Assembly: GCF_018861755.1 (NCBI RefSeq)
Contig: NZ_JAHLEF010000006.1
Span: 124,001-188,000 of the forward strand
DNA from: Clostridium sp. CF012
Lineage (GTDB): Bacteria; Bacillota; Clostridia; Clostridiales; Clostridiaceae
Length of the DNA: 64,000 nucleotides
Direction: 5' to 3'
The first letter of the stretch is position 1. Each line of letters starts with the position of its first letter. Positions 18,898 through 27,377 of this stretch are shown here, piece by piece. The notes under the pieces are model-generated. The model made no database searches, had not been told where the DNA came from, and was given only the letters and a program-made list of their open reading frames with translations. The translations under genes and the position numbers were made by a program.

Positions 18898-20073
18898 TTA
18901 AAAAATCCTACTTATTATGTCTACACATTCTTTAGACCTCCCCTTCAAATGTTCCTCCTTTAACACCTCTATAGCTCTGTTTAAGTAGGCATTTGAAGTA
19001 CTCTTCAAAAGTATTTCTGCTAATTTTTCATTATCTTTAGTCTCTTTCTTGTGCTTAAAAGTGTCTAATCTTTCTTTGTAGATATTTTCGCCATTGCGCT
19101 TTATCCTTTTTATGAAAAGTGAAAGCTCTTTTGTAGTTTTCCAATCTATATATTCTTTTACGGATTTATCCACGATATATCTATTATTATTCATTGAGGC
19201 TTCTCTTCTTTTAAAGTTATCATCATGAATGTCTCTGAGCTTATCTATGTCATATACTTCATATAAAGGATTTTCACTTACTATTTCTTCAATATCCCTT
19301 GGTACTGCTAAATCAAATAATAACAAGTGCTTTTTAGGTAACTCCTTTAAGTGGACCACAGTATGAGGCGCAGATGTACATGATATAACACAATCCACCT
19401 CTTCATAATATTTATGTATATCCTTAAAAGGTACTATTTTTACCCTTGGGTCTTCTATATTAACCTTTTGAGTATCTCTAACAGCAATATATAGTAAATC
19501 CATTTCCCCTTCTAGTATGTATTTTGAGGTTAATTCACCTACCCCTCCATAGCCTAAAATCATAAAATTTTTGTGGCCCCCTCTTATTGCCTGTTTAACT
19601 ACCATAGATGATGAGGAAACTGGTATATCACCTATTTTAGATTTAGTTCTAAATTCCTTACCGCAGGCAATAGCATTTTCAAAAAGTCTCTGAAGTTCCT
19701 TTTCAGTTGTTTTTGAACCTTTTGCAGCCTCATAAGCGTCTCTAACTTGACCTAGAATTTGGTCCTCACCAAGTAATAGTGAATCAAATCCACAAACTAC
19801 CTCCATTAAGTGCTGTATGGCCTTTTCTTCCTTATAATTAAATACACACTTTACTAGAGTCTTATCCCAATTTAACGCTTCAAAAATTCTAATAATATCT
19901 TCATCCTTGGATTTAAAATATATTTCTGTCCTGTTACAGGTACTTAAAATAACTGCCTCTTCACAAATATTTAAAAGAGCCTCTAGACACTTTTCTTGAC
20001 GTTTTGGTATAATTGAAAGTTTTTCTCTTATTTCTATTTTCACATCATGCTTTAGTCCTATTAGTTGTATCAT
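18898..20073 (-). CDS. hemA: Glutamyl-tRNA reductase
   Basis: HemA reduces glutamyl-tRNA to glutamate-1-semialdehyde, which HemL then uses. The protein is 391 residues, slightly short of the usual 420 or so. The catalytic cysteine is Cys46 in LSTCNRTEIY. GFDSLLLGEDQILGQVRDAY is the conserved substrate-site block (shown here at its 20-residue core), and ILGYGGVGELTS is the NADPH loop. The ATG follows GGAGATGA. It lies 44 bp after cbiB, so the precursor-making pair hemA-hemL is probably under the cobalamin riboswitch with cobQ and cbiB. Confidence 0.95.
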   Translation of the reverse strand: MIQLIGLKHDVKIEIREKLSIIPKRQEKCLEALLNICEEAVILSTCNRTEIYFKSKDEDIIRIFEALNWDKTLVKCVFNYKEEKAIQHLMEVVCGFDSLLLGEDQILGQVRDAYEAAKGSKTTEKELQRLFENAIACGKEFRTKSKIGDIPVSSSSMVVKQAIRGGHKNFMILGYGGVGELTSKYILEGEMDLLYIAVRDTQKVNIEDPRVKIVPFKDIHKYYEEVDCVISCTSAPHTVVHLKELPKKHLLLFDLAVPRDIEEIVSENPLYEVYDIDKLRDIHDDNFKRREASMNNNRYIVDKSVKEYIDWKTTKELSLFIKRIKRNGENIYKERLDTFKHKKETKDNEKLAEILLKSTSNAYLNRAIEVLKEEHLKGRSKECVDIISRIF

Positions 20074-20117
20074 TTTATCATCTCCAAAAATACATCACTA
20101 TTACTAATATTTCATAT

Positions 20118-21083
20118 TTAATTTACGATTATTACATATAATAGGTATAATATTACCAAATAAAACATTGATGCATACATTAGTTTTATTGTATCGACTA
20201 TATGTTCTTTCCCTAACTCTTTTATTTTGTTTCCTATAGTGGGTTTATACATTGTTTCTCCAAAATATACATTTGTACCACCTAATTGAACTCTCATAGC
20301 ACCTGCTGCTGCACCTTCTGGATAAGCACAATTAGGGCTTTTATGATTTTTTCTATCTCTTATCATTACTTTTATACTGGCATCAATATTTCCTCCAACC
20401 AGTGGCGCTGCTAAACAAATTAAAAAACCTGTTATCCTCGCGGGTATAAAATTAAATAGGTCATCTGTTTTTGCTGGAAAGAATCCAATATATTTATATT
20501 TTTCATTCATATATCCAAGCATTGAATCCATAGTATTTATACCCTTATACATCATAGCTAAAGGCGCTCCACCCAATATTGCGTAGAGAATAGGAGCTAT
20601 AACACCATCCGCTGTATTTTCTGCAATGGTCTCCACATCAGCTCTTACTATTTCATATTCACTAAGAGTCTTAGTATCTCTGCCTACAATATAAGATAAT
20701 TTAACCCTTGCATCGCAAATATCATTTTTAGCTAAGGAGTCATATACCTTTTTACCCTCTTTATGAAGGCCTCTAGTAGCTATGGTTGTCCAAAGCAATA
20801 TTATATTGAGAATATGGTATAACCAAAAAAACTCACTAGAAATCTTCAAAATTACAAAGGGCACTAGAAAACTAGAGGATGCTACTACAACTACAATAAT
20901 TGCTCCAAAAGCTTTAATTTGGTTATTGGTTTTGCATAACTTTCTCCCTAACTTATCTAATTTAGAAATAAGCTTTCCTATATAAATCACCGGATGTGGA
21001 AACCAATTCGGGTCTCCAATTAGTAAATCAAGGGCAACCGCTAATATTAAATCTAATACATTCATTGCCAATAGAGTTTCCAT
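20118..21083 (-). CDS. cbiB: Adenosylcobinamide-phosphate synthase, membrane protein
   Basis: CbiB (CobD in other organisms) attaches the aminopropanol arm to adenosylcobyric acid in the inner membrane. The protein is 321 residues with several hydrophobic segments. It shows the family strings LDLLIGDPNWFPHPVIYIGK near the N-terminus, ENTADGVIAPILYAILGGAP in the middle, and NCAYPEGAAAGAM toward the end. The ATG follows GTGAGGAATTAAA. It lies 123 bp after cobQ, and GGGGAC-repeat cluster C fills most of that gap. It acts directly after cobyric acid synthase, which fits the order. Confidence 0.95.
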   Translation of the reverse strand: METLLAMNVLDLILAVALDLLIGDPNWFPHPVIYIGKLISKLDKLGRKLCKTNNQIKAFGAIIVVVVASSSFLVPFVILKISSEFFWLYHILNIILLWTTIATRGLHKEGKKVYDSLAKNDICDARVKLSYIVGRDTKTLSEYEIVRADVETIAENTADGVIAPILYAILGGAPLAMMYKGINTMDSMLGYMNEKYKYIGFFPAKTDDLFNFIPARITGFLICLAAPLVGGNIDASIKVMIRDRKNHKSPNCAYPEGAAAGAMRVQLGGTNVYFGETMYKPTIGNKIKELGKEHIVDTIKLMYASMFYLVILYLLYVIIVN

Positions 21084-21124
21084 TTTAATTCCTCACTATC
21101 TTATAATGTTTTAATTTTTTATAA

Positions 21125-21224
21125 AGTTGTTAACTGTCCCCAATTTTCAACTTAATTCTATTACTATTAGTTGTTACCTGTCCCCAACTTTTTAACTTTT
21201 GTTTAATTAGTTGTTAACCGTCCC
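21125..21224 (-). repeat. GGGGAC-repeat cluster C (three same-direction copies), overlapping the end of cobQ
   Basis: Three copies lie in minus orientation at 21125-21141, 21166-21185 and 21205-21224. The last overlaps the cobQ 3' end: its GGGACGGTTAACAACTAA encodes the final Gly-Thr-Val-Asn-Asn and the TAA stop. Unlike clusters A and B, all copies point the same way, so no perfect pairing between copies is expected. Confidence 0.85.
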
Positions 21225-22730
21225 AACCACTTTTTTTTCTATTCCCATGATTTTATAGATTGACTCCATATCTATACTATCTCTCACTATATCTGCTAGC
21301 TTGTCTATTTCTTTTTCCCTTAGGCTTTCATAGGGCACAGACTTTTTAGGCTCCATAGCTTTTTTTATTCTTAGTTTATTCAATATATATTCCCTAAATT
21401 CTACTCCATCTAAAATCCCATGAATATATGTACCCATAATACTTCCGCCTTCGTTAATTGCTCCGTCCAATGAAGAAACTGATTCACCTTCCACGGAAGG
21501 ATGCTCACCATTTTTTTCATATATTTCAAAAAGTGGTTTTGCCTTATGCCCATACTTACAAATTCCCATATGTATTTCATAACCATAGACTTCAGTACTC
21601 ATATTAATGCTGCGAGCCTTTACTCTTGTAGTTATTTTCTCATTTTGGAATACTGTATCTATATCTAAAAGCTTCATACCCTCTATTTTTTCTAGATTTG
21701 TTTCTACACCTTGGGGATCATTTAAGCTATTTCCTAGCATTTGATAACCTCCACAGATGCCTAATATGTTACCTTCCATACTATATTTCACAATGGCCTC
21801 TGAAAGTCCTGAATCTTTTATGGTTATTAAATCCTCAATGGTATTTTTAGTTCCCGGTATAATAAGTAAGTCTGGATTTCCTAATTCTTCTTTAGTTGTA
21901 ACAAATCTAACTGAAACATCTTCTTCAGCCTTTAAGGCATCTACGTCTGTAAAATTCGATATATGTGGCAGCCATATTACTGCAATATCAATAGGCGCGG
22001 TGATTTTTTTGTTGAATTCTACTGTGCCGTCTTCATCTTCTAAATCTAACCTAAAGTAGGGAACTACTCCTAAACAGGGAATATGTATAATATCCTCAAG
22101 CATTGTAAGTCCTGGCTTTAAAATTTCTATATCCCCTCTGAATTTATTTATTATAGTGCCCTTAACTCTTTTTTTCTCTTCCTCATTAAGTAAAAGCAAA
22201 GTCCCAGCAAGGGATGCAAATACTCCGCCCTTATCTATATCTCCAGCAAGTATTACTGGGGCATCTATAAGTTCTGCCATTCCCATATTTACTATATCTC
22301 TATCTCTTAAATTAATTTCCGCAGGGCTACCTGCTCCTTCCATTACTATAATTTCAAATTTCTTTTCTAATTCTTCAAACTGTTCTTTTAACATATCTCT
22401 AAATTCCAGTTTCATATTATGATATTCCATAGCTGTACTATTTCCAAAAACTTTTCCATTAACTACAATTTGGCACTTTTGATCTGAGGAAGGTTTTAAT
22501 AAAATGGGGTTCATATATACCTCTGGCTCAAGACCAGCTGCATAAGCTTGAAGCACCTGTGCACGTCCCATTTCTTTTCCATCCATTGTAATATAAGAAT
22601 TTAACGACATGTTCTGTGACTTAAAAGGGCATACAGAAAACCCATCTTGTTTAAAAATTCTACAAAGTGCTGTTACTAATATGCTTTTTCCTACAGATGA
22701 AGCTGTTCCTTGAACCATTATTTTAGCCAT
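21207..22730 (-). CDS. cobQ: Cobyric acid synthase
   Basis: CobQ (CbiP) amidates the b, d, e and g side chains of adenosylcobyrinic acid a,c-diamide using glutamine and ATP. The protein is 507 residues. The N-terminal dethiobiotin-synthetase-like ATPase has [20 protein letters not shown] at 7-26 (the loop is GTASSVGKS). The C-terminal class I amidotransferase has [11 protein letters not shown] with its nucleophile cysteine and a late YIHGI histidine. The ATG follows AAGGAGG. The last six residues, VGTVNN, and the stop codon come from a copy of the GGGGAC repeat, so the native C-terminus seems to have been replaced or extended by repeat insertion. It is the first gene behind the cobalamin riboswitch. 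Confidence 0.96.
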   Translation of the reverse strand: MAKIMVQGTASSVGKSILVTALCRIFKQDGFSVCPFKSQNMSLNSYITMDGKEMGRAQVLQAYAAGLEPEVYMNPILLKPSSDQKCQIVVNGKVFGNSTAMEYHNMKLEFRDMLKEQFEELEKKFEIIVMEGAGSPAEINLRDRDIVNMGMAELIDAPVILAGDIDKGGVFASLAGTLLLLNEEEKKRVKGTIINKFRGDIEILKPGLTMLEDIIHIPCLGVVPYFRLDLEDEDGTVEFNKKITAPIDIAVIWLPHISNFTDVDALKAEEDVSVRFVTTKEELGNPDLLIIPGTKNTIEDLITIKDSGLSEAIVKYSMEGNILGICGGYQMLGNSLNDPQGVETNLEKIEGMKLLDIDTVFQNEKITTRVKARSINMSTEVYGYEIHMGICKYGHKAKPLFEIYEKNGEHPSVEGESVSSLDGAINEGGSIMGTYIHGILDGVEFREYILNKLRIKKAMEPKKSVPYESLREKEIDKLADIVRDSIDMESIYKIMGIEKKVVGTVNN

Positions 22731-22763
22731 TACTATTCCTCCTTATATGCTTTTTTGTACAAA

Positions 22764-22796
22764 ATAAAAAACAGCAAGCTTACGCACCTGCTGTTA
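22764..22796 (-). terminator. Terminator of the cobalamin riboswitch
   Basis: On the minus strand AACAGCAGG pairs with the later CTTGCTGTT and is followed by TTTTTATTTTGT. It lies between the B12 aptamer and the cobQ start, as the expression platform would. Confidence 0.85.
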
Positions 22797-22867
22797 TGTA
22801 CAAAACTTCATTGCACTAACTTAAATCCTACAAGTTCTTTCCCGCCGAAAGCTTAATATTAATGTTC

Positions 22868-23062
22868 TAGGCAGGTCTCCTGACTCTTGATTCACTCTTT
22901 TCTTATCCCTTCCCTATATAAAACGGGTGGTTATAAAAATTCGTTGTCAATTACAGTAGCGGGGGCTGCTGTGGAATCACACCACATTCCCTTTTCACCT
23001 TATTAATTATCTACTAACGTAGATTAGTCCACTTAAGCGGCATAATTAATAAAAGGCACCTA
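22868..23062 (-). promoter_or_regulatory. Cobalamin (AdoCbl-class) riboswitch
   Basis: On the minus strand the element opens with TAGGTGCC, carries the core CAGCAGCCCCCGCTACTGT preceded by GTGTGATTCCA, and closes with the B12 box AGTCAGGAGACCTGCC. These are the diagnostic blocks of the cobalamin aptamer, in the right order over about 195 nt. A terminator follows before cobQ. High cobalamin should stop expression of cobQ, cbiB and probably hemA and hemL. The rest of the 497-bp gap up to 23227 is AT-rich with no gene. Confidence 0.96.
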
Positions 23063-23227
23063 AAAAATATTTATTCAATTTTTTTCTAATATACATTATA
23101 AAATTAAATTTATTAAACATTCCAGTATTTTATGTATTTCTACAAATCTAAGTTTATAGTATTACATTAATTCTGTCAATAAATAAGAATTTAAGGTACT
23201 TTGTTCTATCTTTAATTATAGAATTTA

Positions 23228-24091
23228 CTAATTATATATATAATCATTATTCTGTACATCTAATTTTTCTACTTTACTCACTTTAATTATTGGAATTACA
23301 CTAATTTCTCCACTTTTAGCATCCTTATAATCTCGCTCCCCCAGTGTTCCCTCAATATTTACCCATGTGCTTTCTGGGAATATTTTTTCTTCGGAATAAT
23401 CGCACAAAATGCCAACTATTTGGGCGTCTGCCGCACAACAACTTACAACAATTCTAGACAATATAAATTCTGCTTTATTAAGTCCCTTTTGCTTATATAT
23501 AAACCCCTTCATATTAATGGATCTACCAATATAATTGTGAGGACTCCCATATATCTCTTCATAAGTATTTATAAAATTTTCACTCGTCATATTTATAGTT
23601 TTTTCTTTTAACAGTGGGTTACTTTCTATAGGGTTTTTTAATGCAACATTACTGTTTTCAGCAACATTAGTATTTTCAACAAAATGAGTATTCTCACCAT
23701 CATGCTCACATACCTCTGTTCCATCCTCTAAAACACTATGTTTATGCTTTAGGGTATTAATTTTCAATTGCGAGGTTAATGAAAACCCCTTATTTATAGC
23801 AGTATCAGCACTGATCCCCACTGGCTTTAATAGAAATCCTAAAAGCAATGGAATTAAGAACATCATGTACCCAAGCTTTACTCTCTTAGTTTTTTTAAAT
23901 GATAAAATATTCTTTCCTTGGAAAATAACCAAAACAATAAAAAAATATAATGCAAACTTCACGTATTTAACCATTTTGGGGTGCACAAATAAAGTTAATT
24001 TATTTGTGTTAATAATCCTGTAAAAATAACAAGTGAAGCCCATTAATATAAGAAACCATATTAATTCATTTAAATTTAACTTCTTTTTCAA
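23228..24091 (-). CDS. TIGR03943-type membrane protein, partner of the adjacent permease
   Basis: This protein resembles the YcgQ/DUF1980 family (TIGR03943), which is usually encoded beside a COG0701 permease as here. It has 287 residues. Two hydrophobic segments occupy roughly residues 10-30 and 42-60, with a third around 73-92. A long outside domain follows. The middle has a histidine-rich loop (LKHKHSVLEDGTEVCEHDGE) and the C-terminal domain carries VVSCCAADAQIVGI, with a conserved Cys-Cys pair. The start is TTG with AGGAGG upstream. The pair has been proposed to move metals or small ligands, but the substrate is unknown. The His and Cys content fits metal handling. Confidence 0.8.
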   Translation of the reverse strand: MKKKLNLNELIWFLILMGFTCYFYRIINTNKLTLFVHPKMVKYVKFALYFFIVLVIFQGKNILSFKKTKRVKLGYMMFLIPLLLGFLLKPVGISADTAINKGFSLTSQLKINTLKHKHSVLEDGTEVCEHDGENTHFVENTNVAENSNVALKNPIESNPLLKEKTINMTSENFINTYEEIYGSPHNYIGRSINMKGFIYKQKGLNKAEFILSRIVVSCCAADAQIVGILCDYSEEKIFPESTWVNIEGTLGERDYKDAKSGEISVIPIIKVSKVEKLDVQNNDYIYN

Positions 24092-24184
24092 ATATATCCT
24101 CCTTGTAGCTCTTTGTGGGTTTATAACACTTATTAACGGTTACTTTTCTTAGTGACATAAAATATTCGCGATATCTTTCATTTT

Positions 24185-25363
24185 TTAAGCTCCTAAACCT
24201 AAAGCATTACTTAACGACCTAGGAGGCAATATATTTGCTATTACAGCTAAAATAAAACAAATAGTAATTATAAGAAAAATCAATTTTGTTACAAAACTTA
24301 ATTTAAAACTTCCACAAAGCATAATTGTATTTTTTATATCTATCATAGGCCCTAAAATTAAAAATCCTAAAATTGAACCGTCGGTAAACTGGCCTAAAAA
24401 ACTTCTAGCTATAAATGCATCTGTTTCTGAACAAACTGATAATACAAAAGCGAGTACCATCATTACTATTATGGAAGATAAAACACCCCCACCTATGGAT
24501 AAAATAAATTCCTTAGGTATGAAAACTTGCATACAGGTTGATAGGAAAACTCCCATTATAAAAAATCTACCTATATCATATAACTCTGCACTAGTATGTG
24601 ATATTATTTCCTCTATATTTCTTATAAACTTATTTCTATGATCACTATGATTATGACTATGTCCACAAGAACAGCTACCATTATTTTTATCTACCTGGAT
24701 ATGATTATGTTTAATAACATTAGTGTTTTTAGACTTCTGTATAGTATGGTGTCCACAATTGCAATCCTCTTTATGTATGCTTACTCTAGGCTTTTTAACT
24801 ACTCGCCCTTTAAAAGGGCTGTCTTTATGTATTACCCCTATAAGAACACCTATTGTTATAGATCCAATCATACCAAACATAGCTCTTGATATTACCATAT
24901 ATGACATTCCCATGAACGCATAATGTGTTGACAATAAGACCACGGGATTCATTATTGGCACTGATAGCATAAATGTAACCGCAATACTTAGTGGGACACC
25001 CTTTTTAATAAGTCGCCGAGTTATAGGCACAATAGCACATTCACATACTGGAAAAACAAGTCCAACCAAGGAAGCAATTAAAACCCCTACAAACTTATTT
25101 TTAGGAATTATTCTAGCAATTGCTTCCTCTGATACGAATATCTGAATTATAGAAGAAACTAATGCTCCTATTAGAATAAAGGGTATACCTTCAAAAATTA
25201 TACTAAGAAAAATTGTAGAAAAATCATTAATAACTCCAGAATCAAATTTAATAACTGTTGTATTCTGTGCAAAATATATGACCAATAGTAAGACTATGAT
25301 GATAATCAAAATTTTTATTAAGCCAATCTCGCTATCATAAGTTCTTTTATTTTCCTGATCCAA
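24185..25363 (-). CDS. COG0701 permease (YcgR/DUF318 family)
   Basis: A polytopic permease of 392 residues, about eight hydrophobic segments in two halves. The first half has the family hallmark GLVFPVCECAIVPITRRL and the second has VLSVCSETDAFIAR, two related repeats each with a Cys/Glu motif in the membrane. Between the halves, roughly residues 200-245, lies a cytoplasmic or outer loop rich in His and Cys (CNCGHH, CSCGHSHNHSDH) that looks like a metal-binding patch. Start is TTG with GGAG eight bases upstream. It is 93 bp before its TIGR03943 partner. Related proteins have been linked to metal and to organoarsenical export, but no substrate can be assigned here. Confidence 0.85.
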   Translation of the reverse strand: MDQENKRTYDSEIGLIKILIIIIVLLLVIYFAQNTTVIKFDSGVINDFSTIFLSIIFEGIPFILIGALVSSIIQIFVSEEAIARIIPKNKFVGVLIASLVGLVFPVCECAIVPITRRLIKKGVPLSIAVTFMLSVPIMNPVVLLSTHYAFMGMSYMVISRAMFGMIGSITIGVLIGVIHKDSPFKGRVVKKPRVSIHKEDCNCGHHTIQKSKNTNVIKHNHIQVDKNNGSCSCGHSHNHSDHRNKFIRNIEEIISHTSAELYDIGRFFIMGVFLSTCMQVFIPKEFILSIGGGVLSSIIVMMVLAFVLSVCSETDAFIARSFLGQFTDGSILGFLILGPMIDIKNTIMLCGSFKLSFVTKLIFLIITICFILAVIANILPPRSLSNALGLGA

Positions 25364-25481
25364 ATGCTCAACTCCTTGCTATTAATATTTATACGTTCTG
25401 AACTATTATATTATCTTAAACTACTTACTATGCCAGTTGTGCGACTATAAACTAATAACTAAACTGCTTTTTAAAACAAGA

Positions 25482-25517
25482 AAAAATACTAAATGCAGCT
25501 TAACCACATTTAGTATT
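25482..25517 (-). terminator. Terminator after the decayed permease-prefix gene
   Basis: AATACTAAATG and CATTTAGTATT form an 11-bp stem. On the minus strand it ends in TTTTTTCTTG. It lies between the pseudogene and the COG0701 permease. Confidence 0.75.
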
Positions 25518-25562
25518 CCATTTCAGCAATATAAGAGCAAACAGCCGCCTCTTCTGAGGACG

Positions 25563-26017
25563 TTACAGACTTTTTAATACTGCTTTTATAAAACCATTAA
25601 CATATTCATAATCTAAAAGCTTATCCTGTACTTTGTTTTTCCATTCCTCACTCTTTAATAAGCCTGATAATTTTTGACCATACCACTTTTCAACATCAGA
25701 ACGGGAAACTTTATATGTTAAATTAGTGAAATTATAATTTATTACTTCAAGATTATCAATTAGTGCAAAGGCAGCAGTAGAATTGTAAATTAGTGCTTTG
25801 TTCACCTTATTCTCATTAATATTTTCTATAGTATTCTTGTAGTTCACATCTGCTGTTAGCTTATCTGGAAATAATTCAAAAGACATTACTATATTATTTA
25901 AGGGTAGATTAACCTTAGCTTCTAGATTACTTTAAACCTCATATTTTAACTCATCTATTTTTTATTTCCTTTGTACTTCTTAAACATATTATCAACATGA
26001 TTTTTTAAACTATCCAT
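25563..26017 (-). pseudogene. Decayed gene for a permease-prefix-domain protein with DUF4825-like tail
   Basis: An N-terminal piece starting at the ATG 26015-26017 reads MDSLKNHVDNMFKKYKGNKK and then stops. A one-base shift restores IDELKYEV, and after an in-frame TAA, SNLEAKVN. This N-terminal string is typical of the prefix domain found in proteins encoded next to PadR regulators in clostridia. The 3' part, an open frame of 107 codons at 25563-25886, contains NLTYKVSRSDVEKWYGQKL, resembling DUF4825. The membrane region expected between them seems deleted. I read it as a broken gene; the 3' frame alone is unlikely to make a working protein. Confidence 0.75.
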
Positions 26018-26022
26018 AAATA

Positions 26023-26265
26023 TTACTCCTCCCTTTCAATGAGTTTATCAATTAAATCTCTTGCTATCTTCCAGGCTGAAAGTGATTTTTTATAATTCTC
26101 CTTACCAGTTTCTGTAATCTTGTAATACTTTCGTCTGCCACCTTGACTTTCATTTCCCCAATAGGACTCAATAAACTTTTGGGATTCAAGCCTTTTAAAC
26201 TCGTATATAAGGATGGTTCTTTTAATTCATTTGCCTTTACTATTTTTTGAAATAGTTTTTATTAT
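26023..26265 (-). pseudogene. Decayed PadR-family regulator
   Basis: The readable part encodes KRLESQKFIESYWGNESQ, GGRRKYYKIT and a C-terminal helix ending in IEREE at a stop at 26023. This is the PadR winged helix and tail. Upstream, the expected block NELKEPSLYTSLKRL is present only if two frameshifts are allowed, one near GGCAAATGAA and one near TTTAAAAGG. The N-terminal recognition helices are lost. It sits 5 bp before the prefix-protein remnant, the usual padR gene pair, and both have decayed together. Confidence 0.8.
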
Positions 26266-26299
26266 TTCATTTCGATAGATTTATACCTAGCCAGCTCCA

Positions 26300-26353
26300 T
26301 AAAAAAAATTGTCCACACTAAAACCAAATTATATGGTTCTAGTGTGGACAATT
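26300..26353 (-). terminator. Terminator after trmB
   Basis: AATTGTCCACACTA...TAGTGTGGACAATT forms a 14-bp perfect stem with inner pairing through ACCA/TGGT. On the minus strand it is followed by eight T residues. It ends trmB. Confidence 0.88.
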
Positions 26354-26363
26354 CTGTTTATAA

Positions 26364-27017
26364 CTATATTAGTTTAGCCTGTAAAAACATAGCCTTCATA
26401 CCAAGCCTTGCAAATTTAGCTTCATATTCAGTAACTACATTTTCTTTAAAATCGCTATTATGCAAGTCATAGGTTGAAAATAATATTTCAAAGCCGCATT
26501 CTTTGAAATACCCTACTGAATCTTCAAACAACTCTGTATCATCTGTTTTGAACCAAACTTCAGATCCGGGCTTTAAGAATTTCTTATAATTGGTTAAACA
26601 CCTAGTATGAGTTAATCTTCTTTTGTTATGTCTTTCTTTTGGCCAAGGATTACAGAAATTTATATAAATTCTACTTATCTCATCTTTTGCAAACACATCA
26701 TCAATAAGCATAATGTTTAATGGCATAAGTCTTACATTTAAATCTTCTTCCCCTTTTATTTCTCTTACATCTATAACTTTTCTAAGGGCAAACACCAGTA
26801 CCTCATCTTTTAAATCTATACCTACGAAATTAATATCCTGATTTTGCTTAGACTTTTCTGATATAAAGCCACCTTTGCCACAGCCTAACTCCAGATGTAT
26901 TTCATTAGTATTTTTAAATTGCTTAGCCCACTTTCCTTTATGAACATAATGGTCTGTTACTACAATATGACTAGCCTCAAGCTCTGGCCTAGCCCAATAT
27001 TTTTTTCTTAGGCGCAT
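26364..27017 (-). CDS. trmB: tRNA (guanine-N7-)-methyltransferase
   Basis: TrmB methylates G46 in the variable loop of tRNAs with AdoMet as donor. The protein is 217 residues, full length. Motif I is [12 protein letters not shown], the acidic motif is [11 protein letters not shown], and the family signature [20 protein letters not shown] is seen (20 residues) with the later [10 protein letters not shown] block. The ATG follows AAAGGAG. It is a single gene with its own terminator. GGGGAC-repeat cluster D lies about 140 bp upstream. Confidence 0.95.
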   Translation of the reverse strand: MRLRKKYWARPELEASHIVVTDHYVHKGKWAKQFKNTNEIHLELGCGKGGFISEKSKQNQDINFVGIDLKDEVLVFALRKVIDVREIKGEEDLNVRLMPLNIMLIDDVFAKDEISRIYINFCNPWPKERHNKRRLTHTRCLTNYKKFLKPGSEVWFKTDDTELFEDSVGYFKECGFEILFSTYDLHNSDFKENVVTEYEAKFARLGMKAMFLQAKLI

Positions 27018-27153
27018 ATATTTTTCTCCTTTTATTTATATATTAAAAAAATCACTACATAATTTTTCTCAAATTCACTTTATTATTATATCACAGGAAT
27101 TGTCCTAAACAAACTTTATACTTTTATTTATTAATTTTCCCGCCTTAAATGTG

Positions 27154-27262
27154 AATTAGTTGTTACCTGTCCCTACCTTTTTTCTTCTTTAAAAATCAAT
27201 TAGTTGTTACCTGTCCCCACCTTTTTTCTTCTTTAAAAATCAATTAGTTGTTAACCGTCCCC
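27154..27262 (-). repeat. GGGGAC-repeat cluster D, three copies in a 44-bp tandem array
   Basis: Copies begin at 27154, 27198 and 27242, exactly 44 bp apart. The spacer TTTTTTCTTCTTTAAAAATC is nearly the same between copies two and three. All point the minus way. The core is GGGGACAGGTAACAACTAAT in the first two and GGGGACGGTTAACAACTAAT in the last. Regular spacing shows local duplication. It is not a CRISPR, since the spacers are the same. Confidence 0.88.
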
Positions 27263-27283
27263 GCTTCTTCGCACCTTTTATAT

Positions 27284-27327
27284 AAAAAAAGATGACTTTC
27301 CAATAAGTAGTGAAAGTCACCTTTTTC
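27284..27327 (-). terminator. Terminator after the M50 protease gene
   Basis: GATGACTTTC and GAAAGTCACC pair with one G-T pair. On the minus strand the stem is followed by TTTTTTTATA. The stretch from 27018 to 27377 holds only this hairpin and repeat cluster D. Confidence 0.85.
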
Positions 27328-27377
27328 TATATGACTAAGGTCATATAGAGCACATAAATAATAAACTATCCATTCTT

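Noticed and set aside
25563-25886. Stand-alone 107-residue gene
   Set aside because: Homologous N-terminal sequence continues upstream in other frames, so it is the tail of a broken gene.
27154-27262. Tandem repeat as a possible CRISPR
   Set aside because: Spacers are the same between units, there are only three units, and no cas genes are present.
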